DNA from: Sthenelais limicola
Taxonomy: Eukaryota > Annelida > Polychaeta > Phyllodocida > Sigalionidae
Reading direction: 5' to 3'
Length of the DNA: 64,000 nt
Assembly: GCA_942159475.1 (NCBI GenBank)
Contig: OW804094.1
Coordinates: 51,208,966 to 51,272,965 of the forward strand
The notes beneath the pieces were generated by a model. That model saw only the letters and a program-made list of their open reading frames with translations. It did no database searches and had not been told where the DNA came from. Of the stretch, positions 47,893 to 59,100 are shown one piece after another. Both the position numbers and the translations under genes were made by a program. The number at the start of each line of letters is the position of its first letter. The stretch's first letter is position 1.

Positions 47893-48450
47893 ATTCCCTC
47901 CCTCTCCCTCCACTTCTCTCTCATCCTCTTTCTTCCTCTTCTTGTCCTCTCCTTCTCTCCCTGCCCTCTTCTACTCTGTCTCCTTCCCCACCCCCAACCC
48001 CTCTCCCTCCCCTCTCCCCCCTCTCCCTCCCATCTTTTTCTCTCCACCACCCCCTCCTCTCTCTATCCCTCGTACCCTCTCCGATTCCTCCTGCTCCCCC
48101 ACCCTCTTCACTCTTCCCTTCCCCATGCTCTCTCTGCCCCTACTCCCTCTCCACCTCCACATCTTCCTACCCTCTTCCCTCTGTATCCCTTATTTCGTCT
48201 CTTCTGTTCCTGCCTTCCCCTCTCCGATTCCCTTCACCCTCTCTTCTTCTCTGTTCCCTTCCCCCTCCGATCTCTCAACCCCTCGCTCCATCCCCACCTC
48301 CCCATCTCCCTCCTCTCTTTTTCTCTCTCCCCCCCCCACTTCTCCCTCCCCGTCTCTTCTTCTCCTCCACTCCCCCTCTGCCCTCCTCCTCCCTCCCCTC
48401 TTCTCTCTGTATCCCTCATTCCGTCTCTTCTTGTCCTTCTTTACCCTTGT
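47893..48450. repeat. Long pyrimidine tract
   Basis: About 550 bases of almost pure CT on the plus strand, built from CTCTCCCTCCC-like words. Overlapping open frames of 193 and 174 codons are low-complexity artefacts of the tract. Confidence 0.9.
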
Positions 48451-48640
48451 CAGGTCTAGGTGTTAATTGGTTATGCAACATGAGGTAATGATTATGAATT
48501 ATGAGTTATGTAGTATAAGTGTTAAGTAGGTGTTAATGTATATACTTTAACACCTACTTGAATACACGTGCACAATAAGTGTTAAGTATAGGTGTTAATT
48601 GTATAACTTAGGAAACGTTAGGTAATAATATTTTAGCCCT
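48450..48640. repeat. TAGGTGTTAAT-type imperfect repeats with hairpin
   Basis: TAGGTGTTAATTG recurs near 48458 and 48590, with TAGGTGTTAATGT at 48527. AAGTAGGTGTTAA and TTAACACCTACTT form a perfect 13-base inverted repeat at about 48523-48561. Confidence 0.65.
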
Positions 48641-48859
48641 ATACGTAATGACAGGTCACCCTTAAGGGGTCTAATTTTATACATGTAACTAAGGACACGT
48701 GTCACTCTGGTTAGGACGATTCATGCTTAGCCTTGTAACCATATATAACCCATGTTGCACCGAAGCCTCCTCAGTTAGGGTCAATAAAGAATACGAACAG
48801 GACGAATGTCTCTTTCATCATTTCTACATTACTCCAGGTATATCGATACCTCACACCCT

Positions 48860-49265
48860 CTTCTCTTCCCCCCAACCTCTCTTCTCTCTCCCTCCCTGTC
48901 TCCCTCCCCTCCTCTTCCCCCTCTTCTCTCAGTATCCCTCATACCTTCTCTTCTTTCCCCCTCCCCCTCTCCGATTCTCCCTCCCCTCTTCTTCTCTCTC
49001 CCCCTTCCCCCTCCCCCTCTCTCGCCATTTTCAGGGTCTGTGGGACCAATGATGCTAGTGTTAGATAGGATCATTGGTGGGAGTCCCATCAAAGGCATGA
49101 CGTCAAATACGTCTTCATTCAAGTGGCAATCATGTGATGGGTCATGTGCTCCTTACTTTTCACATTTGTCCATAAAATAGGCTATAAATAGTGTGTGGAT
49201 ATCCCGATTAAAAAGGGCTTCAAAAGCACATTCTCACCCCAGATACCTTCACAAACCCCATTCCG
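48860..49265. repeat. Pyrimidine tract plus conserved flank, copy 2
   Basis: CT-rich tract to about 49025, then unique sequence, then the flank GGCTATAAATAGTGTGTGGA and TTCTCACCCCAGATACC. It is partner of 32540-32885. Confidence 0.65.
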
Positions 49266-49269
49266 GTAG

Positions 49270-51200
49270 ATAAAGCATCGATGAAACTGTATAAAGAAGA
49301 AAAACGGTTGGAAACATCGCCGATCGCCTTTTATATAAGAGATACATATATGTTTTGAAATAGGAACAGGATCGAAGCAAACAAGCATGCCAGAGTACAT
49401 GCTGTCTTGTTTCAAGAAGAGATTTAACCCTAAAGCCTGTTTACATCCAATTAGTGTTAATCTACCTTAATCCAGTGGATTAAAGGTGGCAGAAAGGAGG
49501 TACCACCTTGTCCACTTTGTTTGTCCATCTCTCCAGAGTACCGATAATCTATGTGCTTCTCGTTCTTTATTCTGTTTGTCCTCCAACTAACCTATATGGA
49601 CCTCACATCAAAGGTCCGTTTCTGAATATCAATAAGGTAATATTCTTACCAGTAACAACAGCATTTTCCTCATACACATATAAAAGAATGCGCGAATGTG
49701 CAAATTTTGTATGTGCGAATTTTGTATTGCTGTGAATGTATGGATTGGCATTTATTTAGCTCTTTGCAGATAGGAAATATTTTTTAAAGGTGTGGCTGCG
49801 ACTGGTAATCTGACTCCCCTATATTATTGTATATAGCGTCGTCCGTCAGCCTAGATAAATTCGGGAAAGTTCTAAGTTCTGTAGTTTGTTGAGACATAAT
49901 ACTCAACCAATGCCTATGAAAATATATACCCTTAATCTATAACATTCTGTGATGCTTATGGTACATTCTTGGGAGAGGCTGTGAATAATTCAGAGAACTG
50001 GTACTTTTTTTATTGGCACATGTGAGTTCTATAGTCATCTTTGATTGAAAACATGGCCCAATATATATACTATTGCGTGTAATAATGCATGTGCCAAGAA
50101 AACGGTAAAAAAATGGCTAAAACCCTATTACAATGCCTGTATTAAAAGGCGTGAAGCATTAAAACGGCTAGGGACCGGCAACAATTTAATCGAAAATAGG
50201 CTTTACTGCTTTACCCTGAGCACAAAAAATGGCCGCTTTAAAGCCTTTTCTTTTTAGCTGTTGAAAGCATTGCCTATTGTGGGTTAATTGGCTTCAAACC
50301 ATTACTTCTAAGCTAATATGTATGGACATAAGATATTATACATCGATTTTATTATCATAGTGAGACGTTAGAAACTTCTAAAACTCCCACAAACTACCAT
50401 TAGGTCAATGTTGGGGAGAATTAGATGAGATAAATGGTAAACAGCCATAAGACAGCTACAACTGATAGCAGTAAACCACTTTAACTGTTAACAGTGACTG
50501 TTACTTGTTATAATTATTCTTAAACCAGGGAGATGTAGATCCCTGCTGGTGCGTGGTATCGATCTATAGATTAATTAACAGAAGGTGTGGTGTTTAACGT
50601 GTAACCCCCCTTTCAAAATTACGCCAATATTGACGTTTACATGTAAATACCCAGTGTGACATGTCCTGTTCACAAACAAGACTACTAAAGTATGTAAGTT
50701 GTTTTTATCAACGTGCAACGCCCCTGAAAGTTGCATTTTTCAGGATGTCTGGGTTCTGCCATGACCACTGGCCTACATAAAATCTGTACAAAGTATTTAT
50801 TTTCATGTTATTCTATGGTTCTTTACAACAATAAACAAAAAATACTTTTCTTATGCAATGTCAGGTATACATAGGAAATCTAATGCAGGGTTATATTGGA
50901 CCTTCTGATAGAACCATAAAACAAGTAGTTAACCTGGGATAAAGGATTACATGGGCCCGAGACGATTTTCTCAGTGGCACTCAAGCCAATAGACGAGTGT
51001 TACAAAGAAACGTCAAGGGCACATTTCTTTTCTTTATGGCAGAAGATAAAAAACTCACGGCTTCATCGCAGTGACGGTCTTCCAATCTGCCTGCCTTACA
51101 CTAATAGCAATAGGAAAAGTACTAATTTAGTCAAAGGGTTAGTGGAGGTAATGGTACATGAGTTTTTTTATGTTGGGGTCGAGGGGGGGGGGGGGCTGAG
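49270..51200. other. No gene recognised
   Basis: Short frames only. A run of about 13 G lies at 51184-51196. Confidence 0.4.
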
Positions 51201-51209
51201 CCCGTCTGT

Positions 51210-51690
51210 GTGATTATTTATAGAAAGTGGTTGTTGTTCTGTGAACGGAGAATGATCCTCTTTAGATTGATTTTTAGGGCTTTTTGTCTTGATTACAGAT
51301 GTTGGCATCTAATCCTCTTACCTCATTTTTTTAGTTTTTTTGAGACTCATCATAATTTTATTCTTAACTGTCCAACTATGGAACAGTTTCAAGTTATTTT
51401 CCATACCTATGGCTAATTGATCTACATTGAATAAATCAAGTATAGGATAAGTCCTAATACTGATCCCTGCGGGCCACTGTCCATTAATATCTCTGATGAT
51501 ATATGTGTTCCCCTAACTTAACACACTGCATTCTATTAATAGGATAAGATTTTAACCAGTTCAAAATGTGTTTTTAAATCCCCATCATACTAAGTATTTG
51601 AACAATAATAACATGGTTCACGCTATCAAAGGCTTTACTAAAATCTGTATAGGTGACACGTGCACATTTTCGTTGGTTAAGGGCCTGATT
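51210..51690 (-). pseudogene. LINE reverse-transcriptase fragment
   Basis: In minus-strand order it encodes TDFSKAFDSVNHVIIVQILS (motif A with catalytic Asp). After frame changes comes SGPQGSVLGLILYLIYS (motif B). NLKLFHSWTVKNKIMMSLKK follows, as in the region 'L..W...NkL.lN..Kt'. Stops and frameshifts separate the blocks and the YxDD region is not recognisable. This is a CR1/Jockey-like non-LTR retrotransposon remnant. Confidence 0.8.
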
Positions 51691-51765
51691 TGAGCCTAAT
51701 ATGGTGGAAATGCAACCCCAATACAAAGCCTGTTAGTTATTGCCCAATACAGCAGACAGTGTTAA

Positions 51766-51790
51766 ATCATTGGCGCAGTCAGTGAAGCGG
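51766..51790 (+). other. Possible LTR-retrotransposon primer-binding site
   Basis: TTGGCGCAGTCAGTGAAGCG resembles the TGGCGC-type primer-binding sites that follow the left LTR in many Ty3/gypsy elements. The preceding bases end in TCA, but no full LTR could be delimited. Confidence 0.3.
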
Positions 51791-51799
51791 AAGGTTCCG

Positions 51800-54700
51800 A
51801 TAAAGGGATCACCTAATATAAACATACAAATCCACATTCAGAGAAACTACTGGAGGAACTCTGAGAATAATTGTTTTGATCCCCGTAAAGCTCTTTAAGG
51901 AAGGATTACATGTATCCACATCTCGTGTCACCATCTTTATACACAATTGCTTCACGTGCCAGATATATCTTATATTATACTCAATTATCCCTTTCTATAC
52001 GTAAAGTTAGCCATTCCTGTTCTACTAAAGGTATACGATATTGTCACAAGTTCCTTTCATGTATTTTATTTTCAACCCACCCACTTTCCATGTGCCTTTG
52101 TTCTTAATTGTAATTTAATGATGTAGGGAATATTACCGCCATGTATCCGTAACACCATTTTCCACACATTGTTAGTTCAAATTAATGGAAATAAAAATAC
52201 TTGATATTAATCAAAAGATTTCACCGAAAGATTTATCTTTAGAATAAATTGTTTTTTCCTCTCCCCCTCTAAAATCTGGGTGTCTCCATGTTGATAAACA
52301 TTTGCTTTCTATACCAGAGACTTTGTCTACCACAATCTTTTCCACCATGCCGTCATTATTCTCAAACAATCTCCTCGATATAAAGTTATAGACAACCATA
52401 TTAATTAATTTCTCAATATTTGTTATATTTCATTTCACTATGCTTTATTAATGCACGGAAAGTTTCAGCTTGCGCAATCTGGGTTGTCCGCATGAATAAC
52501 ATGATGTAGGCCTATGTTGAAGAGGCAATTTTCCCGACCCTTTACAACTTATAATGATAATATCCTTAGCAAAAATCTGTCATTAGCTTATTATTTGTCC
52601 ATATATCAGCTTTTAGGGGGCAGTACTAGCAGCCTGGAAGGATTATACAGAGGGATCAAGGGAACGCAGCCCTATTATCGCTCGGTGGCGGATTAGCCTG
52701 GTTTGCAGAGTTCTATAGATTCTTTTCTCTGTACACCTAATCGGTTTATATGAGTTCTTGATAATGTTAAAAACCATTTACAAAAAAGCCTGATCGACCT
52801 ATGATGATAATAGTGATAGTAAGGTCTTGTCCGTTGTGACGCCTCCCTTCTTAGCCGTTATAGATGTCATGATACCATTGTTTAGTGTTCCCTCTTCCTA
52901 CTCCCCAAGAGAAATTCTCTTTTCAAAATGTGTCGGATAATTATGAATAAACTTTAAAATATGGCTCTCTAAATGTGTTAGACCTTAAATGCGCAGCTAT
53001 TTACTTAATCGAATTCAAAACATGAGCGTTAATATTCACAATGTCGTATATAATCGTTCTCTTTAATTTCTTTAATATTTGATTTTTTTTTATCGGGCAT
53101 GAGACCTGTGTTATGTGACAAGCCTCTGAGGAGACGAGAGGATGTGTACAAAACTTGGGAAAGCCTTGAGGCCAACTAATTAAGATGAAGATATCTAGGT
53201 GTGTTGAAGGAGTGTTCCCCTCTGGGTGACCTGCTTGGAGTCACTATGTACGATACTTGAATTCAGTGCTTTAAATCTCAGTCAAAATTGGCAGGATGGT
53301 TTAACGAGCCTTGTGTAAGGGTCACACTGTGAGACTAAGAGTAATCTAATAATACCAACTTACAGGTTTATAGATCCCTGTTGCATATAGCAGCCGCGAT
53401 ACTAAGAATACTCTAATAATTATCATGAATGATTCATACGAAATTTAAATGGGGTTAGCCCATGTACATTTGGAGTGACCTCCTATATGATCTTAAGAAA
53501 AATGGCCTATATGACCTAATTTTTATTTATATTAAATACCATTTTCATCTTCGCGAGATACTGGATTACTAAATAACCCAATATGATGGGTACTGCTCTC
53601 CACTTTCAATAAGAATCATACCTACGTTGTCTGTACCTTCAAAATATAGTAACATCATATATTTAAATAAGTCGACAGCATATTTCCTATTATCATCCGG
53701 TCATGTATTAAATTTTAGGAAATTAAAGCGATATATAGAGGCACACGATGTAAATAGAAATATGAAAATAGAAGCGTCGATAAACTAATGAATATTTAAG
53801 TATGATAATGATAGCACCAACAATGAGAATTATGTCATGTACATTTAAATTCTATGCAATAAAGTGTAACACTTTTAAAGCAGATCCCATTTCCTCTAAC
53901 TTTATCGCCAATCAATGTCTTGTACGAATGTTTAATTTTAATTTTGCGTTTGATACATATGTCTCTATTACACGGTCAGGATCAATAAAGAGGCAGATAT
54001 ACCATTGTTACAAGCTGAAGCATACAAAAAACTGTGTGATACAAACTCTTGTGAACATGTATTTACACAAACGTCTATACGAGGCGTTTGCTACGGACTT
54101 AGGCATAAGAAAACTCATTAACCCATCTACTACAGTTGTTAAAACCTTGGAAAAACATTGATCGATCTCGAATCATATATATCACTCATTCGTTACTGAT
54201 TTCCAAAACCAATGAAAGGACTATCACTCATTGGAACAAAAGCTTTGATATTTTGAAGGAGTAATACCAACTGAATATGTCCCAGGATTATGTCATCGGA
54301 TAGATGTACATACATGTATAATCATAAAATATTGCCATGTGTTCTGGATTTTTAGAGCGCTTTGTATAAAGGATTGTGAATCCCAGAAGACGCGTGAAAA
54401 GAAGAATATCAATAGACGGTATTGCTCGATAAGACCACCCGAACCTTTACAGAGGGCGCACTATAAGTGAGATTTCGGAGGGAAAGAAGTTGATCTAAAT
54501 AAGCCAATGTCGAACCCTACGGGGTTTGGTCACTCCGAGAAAGGCTTGACCACTAAGTAGCCGGTAAATCGTCTTTTGATCATTGATATAAGCCACAAAC
54601 ACACTCTTCCTTCGGGAGTGGAACCTGCCAAAGTTTGTTCTGCGTACTTCTGGGTGGATAGTTTAGTTCCATTGTTGGGTTCAGAGATTTCTGCGAGTGA

Positions 54701-55980
54701 GGCAGAGTGGGTGAGAAGCAGAGTAAACTTTCATTGGTTAAATACAAGTGTGTTAAGTCATATTTGATTTAGTGGGAAAACACCCGCGGCCTTGGTCAAA
54801 AGATCAAATATGCCTTATATCACTCAGGCTATACTCACTCATTAATGGATTTCAAAAGTGCAGCCATTTGTTCTTGAAAATTCTAAACAATTTGCATGTG
54901 AATTGCACTAAAATAAGGAAATCTTTAAGATTAATTCCTGCGATTTGTTTTACAATAGCCTAAGTTATCTGGTCAGCACCAGATCTTTATCCACTACTAC
55001 CTGTTTTTGCATCGATCAAGTATTACTCAGAATCAAATGGAAGGTACTGGGAAAATGTTATTAATGGAATGTTTGCGAATGTAAACCTGGAGATAAATGG
55101 AATCGCATATATCTAATCGCCAGTACAAACAACACGGGCAGGAATAAAAGTATGGGTGAGGGCCGCCTCCCTAGTGTGCGCAAACACTGACTAGTTAGTT
55201 TATTACGCTTGCGAATGGACAGCAACACCACTATAATAGAACCGGGGTAAATTGTATTTATCTTGGCTCCCGGAGCTTTTAGTAGAACACAAGAAAAAGT
55301 ACTACCAACCTCACCAGAGGTGCTGACCAACCGTCCCAACCGAATCAAACCCTTCACTCCCACAATATTGCTGGCGCTTACTTGTAGGTTATTTCATGCC
55401 GAGAAGTATGTGCTGAGAACGAGACAGAAAATGAGAAAGAATTGGCGGTTTAATTGTTAGTTGGAGAGAGACACAACATTGAAGGATATTCAGATTAACT
55501 CACTTAACCCCCTGTGTGGACATTTGTATGTGTATTTATGTAAATATGCACATGCGTGTGTCTTGGCTACATCATAGTTTCGACCTCAGAGTTAGGATAT
55601 ATGGGAAGAGAAACACATAGATCTACCTACCTAAAGAAGTGACAGTCGGGGCAGCACATCTACGAATGATTGGCACAGCTAATACCATACCATAAACAAT
55701 AGGATTATTTGGATATTTACATAAAGGAATATACCAGAACAGGACAATAAACCAAGGATATTGCTATGAACTTGTAATGTTTAAAATGGGATAGTAATGC
55801 AGATTATTATGGAGAATAACTTCGCCTCACGCGTGAAACCTATTTATTGTTCCCTACCTCCAATAAGGACTGTTATTGCTGCTCAGAAAACCATCGCAGA
55901 TTGGATTAATTTGTGAACGCAAAAACAAAAATTGAGGATCGAATTTCTTGTTCATAATTGGATATTCTTGAGTTAACACA
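51800..55980. other. No gene recognised up to gene 2
   Basis: A 119-codon plus-strand frame at 53802-54161 has no recognised motif and AT-rich codons; I do not call it a gene. No promoter element of gene 2 could be supported. Confidence 0.4.
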
Positions 55981-55989
55981 AGAATAAAC

Positions 55990-56119
55990 ATGGCTCTAAC
56001 ATATGAAAAAGTAATCGGGGTTATATCTCAGGCTCCTGATAAGCGTAAAGACTTCGAAATAAATAACTTAATGTCGTGGTTCAGGAAAAAATCGGACCTA
56101 TTTAGGAACCTTAAAACAG
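55990..56119 (+). CDS. Gene 2 exon 1
   Basis: ATG at 55990 opens 43 codons plus one base, ending at an ACAG|GTAGGT donor, the same length and phase as gene 1 exon 1. No convincing acceptor lies just upstream, so this is probably the initiating exon. The reading frame continues past the donor for some way; that extension is intronic. Confidence 0.75.
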
Positions 56120-59100
56120 GTAGGTCAAAGCATTTATACACATTAGTCAATCGTAGGCGTGTCATTTTGACGCCACTCTATTGGTTAGGATTTGGGTGGT
56201 TTTATTCCAGAATATATTTTACAGCTGAATAATACTTTCATAATCTGATTAAAAGATCAATCGTTCAAGTCCATAACCCTTTAATGCTTAAATAATTACT
56301 AGACTGCCTCTTAATTCTAGAACAGCGGTATACCTTTAATAACATCCGTAATAGTATGTGAAAATATTTCATGTTTTCTATTCCAGTGATGAAATAGAGC
56401 ACAACATAAGCCATACATAACCCTCTAAAATAGTTTGATTTTGGTTCATGGTCTATCTGTAATAAAATTCAATCAAGGGAATAGAGTTGGTTATGACCAA
56501 TGTATACGCTCACAATTAGTATTAGAGTGTTGGCAGCTCTTGTAGTTTAAGTTAGATAATAGGAGGTATTAGTGGTTAGCATTGTTTCCCACACCTTCAC
56601 GCAAAAGATGCATGACTACATGCATCTCTAAGAAAGTTATTGTAAAGATTTTCACGCTTTGCACATTGCATATATTGTGTATCAATACAAATGGGCAGGG
56701 ACGCATGAGAGTGTAGAGTGTACAGAATGTTAACGCTGTGTATACTAGAAGTATATATGCTTACTTGTATCAAGTGCAGTGCCAGGTTTGATGGCTAATT
56801 TAGCAAGCAAGAAACTATTAAAAAAGCAATAAGTTTTTCTAATATGATATGGTGTAAAGTTGTTCTGACTACCTATGCCCTACATTTATCTAGTTGTCCT
56901 TCCCAGGTGTAAAATCTGCTATTTGGAAGTCAGATAAGGCCAAAATGGATGTTGTTTTCCGCGACAACGAAACCGATTTCACTGGCCATAGTTCACAGGC
57001 GTATGCATACATGTACAAGTCTGTTTCAGATGTTATTCCCCAGAATTCTTTTGACGTTAGACGTTGAATTAATTTTAAGGCAGACTGAGGTTTGATCGGA
57101 AAAGAGGCTGTATAATATATATATGATTGTTTACCGCCTTGAAAATACCTGGCGGTAAGAAGGACTCGGTTATTAATCCTTTAATAGTGTGAGATCTGCA
57201 TCAATCTATCAGCAAATAAACCTGACCAGCAGGGACAGATATGGGAGCTTTTTCGGCAGGTGGCTGTCCTGACACCTATATATCAGTACCACGTGCTAAA
57301 TTGGGAGACAAGACAATCAAACGCATAATTAATGCATGAATGGAATAGTATAATTCCAATTTGCTATCAGGTGTAGTACAAACCTGTCATTTTCAAGGTT
57401 TACCCTCCTGTATCAAATAGTTTAAACGTTCTTTTGACCTACTAATTGTTTGGTTTGTGAATTATGGAGCACTCAAAACCAAAACAGAATGTCAATTGTC
57501 AATGTCAAAACAGAACAAAAAAATATACCTAACCTAATCAGGATCGGATAAATTCCATCCGTAGTGCGTTAAAAAGGTCATTAATTACACATACAAGAAA
57601 GGCATTAATCAATATTTATACTTTAACAATAATAACATATGTATAGTATAAATGAAGATGGATTTCCGCAAAAGATTCTAGGTTTTTAATTAAGACCAAT
57701 TAATATTTTGTGTTAATTGATATGGGGGGGGGGGGGCTGTCGTCTCGGGGCTTTACTTGGTATACCCGGTACCTTCTGTTATAATGCATCAGTTTGGTTT
57801 GGGTTGTTTGTTTTGGGTTTTTTGTTTTTTTGGGGGGTTTTGGGGGGGTACAGTTGGAACTGTCAAAGGATGCTGCGAGCTGGCAGGAGCTAACACATGT
57901 CTAACTCACCCAATGGACTCGCCCATAAGCCATAAACAGTTTAGAGATGGTGGGTGCTGTCACCAGCTACACAGGTGGTCCAGTCGATGTTTTAGAATAA
58001 ATGACCAACATTGAGGGGCTGCTGGTGCACTGTTTGGTATATAATTCCGAGGCGAAGTCCGAAATGCAAGTTACTATGATCCTTTTAATGACTAACTTAG
58101 GTGCTTATCGATCCAAGACTTTCAAGGCAATGATTAAACACAACCCCTCTCGCCCTCTACCCTCTCTATTGATATGATTATATCTCTCCCCTCTCACTCT
58201 CATTCCTATCCTCCTCTCCCCCACTCCTTCTGCCCCCCTCTCCCTATTCTACATACCCTCCCTTCGGCACCCCTTTCTATCTCTCTCTCTCTTTTGATCA
58301 TCCCCCTCACTGTCATTCTAGACCTGTCTACTTTTATCGGCACCTCATTTCTCCCTCTCTCGCCCCAACCCCTCCCTCTCCCCCTCTGTCTATCTGTCAG
58401 TCACACACACACACCCTTCTTTTGCCCCCTCACTCAATGCTACATTTTCTCAGCATGCCTTACCTAAATATAACTTATGATTATGACTCAGATTAAAGAG
58501 TAATTTATACGACCATTTGTTTGAAACATTTGAATTCCTTCACTTTGTCAATAATAGGTAGTCTTTGTCCACCAGAATTATAGGTTTGTGTATACAAAGA
58601 CAGCAGTATGATTGGATTTACCTTGTGCTCAGATGACTACTATGATAAAAAGCCCCTGAAGTTTATGTCTTAATAAACATTTAACGCAGAGAGGAAATTC
58701 CTGAAGTAGTTTTGTCAGTGGAGTTCCATCAAACTCCCTTTGATCTAAACATGAACACTTCGTAATTTTCATCAAGTATTCATGAAGCATTTGTGTAATC
58801 TGACAATCTGACAAAGCACTTCGAGTTTACAACAATTATTTAATAGGTTGTTAAGTTTAATACAATGTATAATTTTGATATAATACAAAAACCCATCAAG
58901 ATGAATCAAGTTGCCTTCAATCAACCTGTCGTTTAACATAGGGAATTGTTTCAGGAAAAGTGTTTATAATTCTAAACTAAAGGTTTTATATCTCAAGTAG
59001 AAGCAGTATCGTGAAATTCTTTTGTTGGTCGCTCAGCAGAGGAGTGACCCTAAGGAGGAAGGCTCCTGAGAGGTGGTGGTGGTTTCATTTCTCTTGTTAC

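Noticed and set aside
47878..48466. Open frames of 193 and 174 codons on the plus strand
   Set aside because: They lie entirely in a CT-only tract and overlap in two frames; the translation is Ser/Pro/Leu low complexity.
53802..54161. 119-codon plus-strand frame
   Set aside because: No recognisable domain, no splice context, AT-driven composition; not enough to call a gene.
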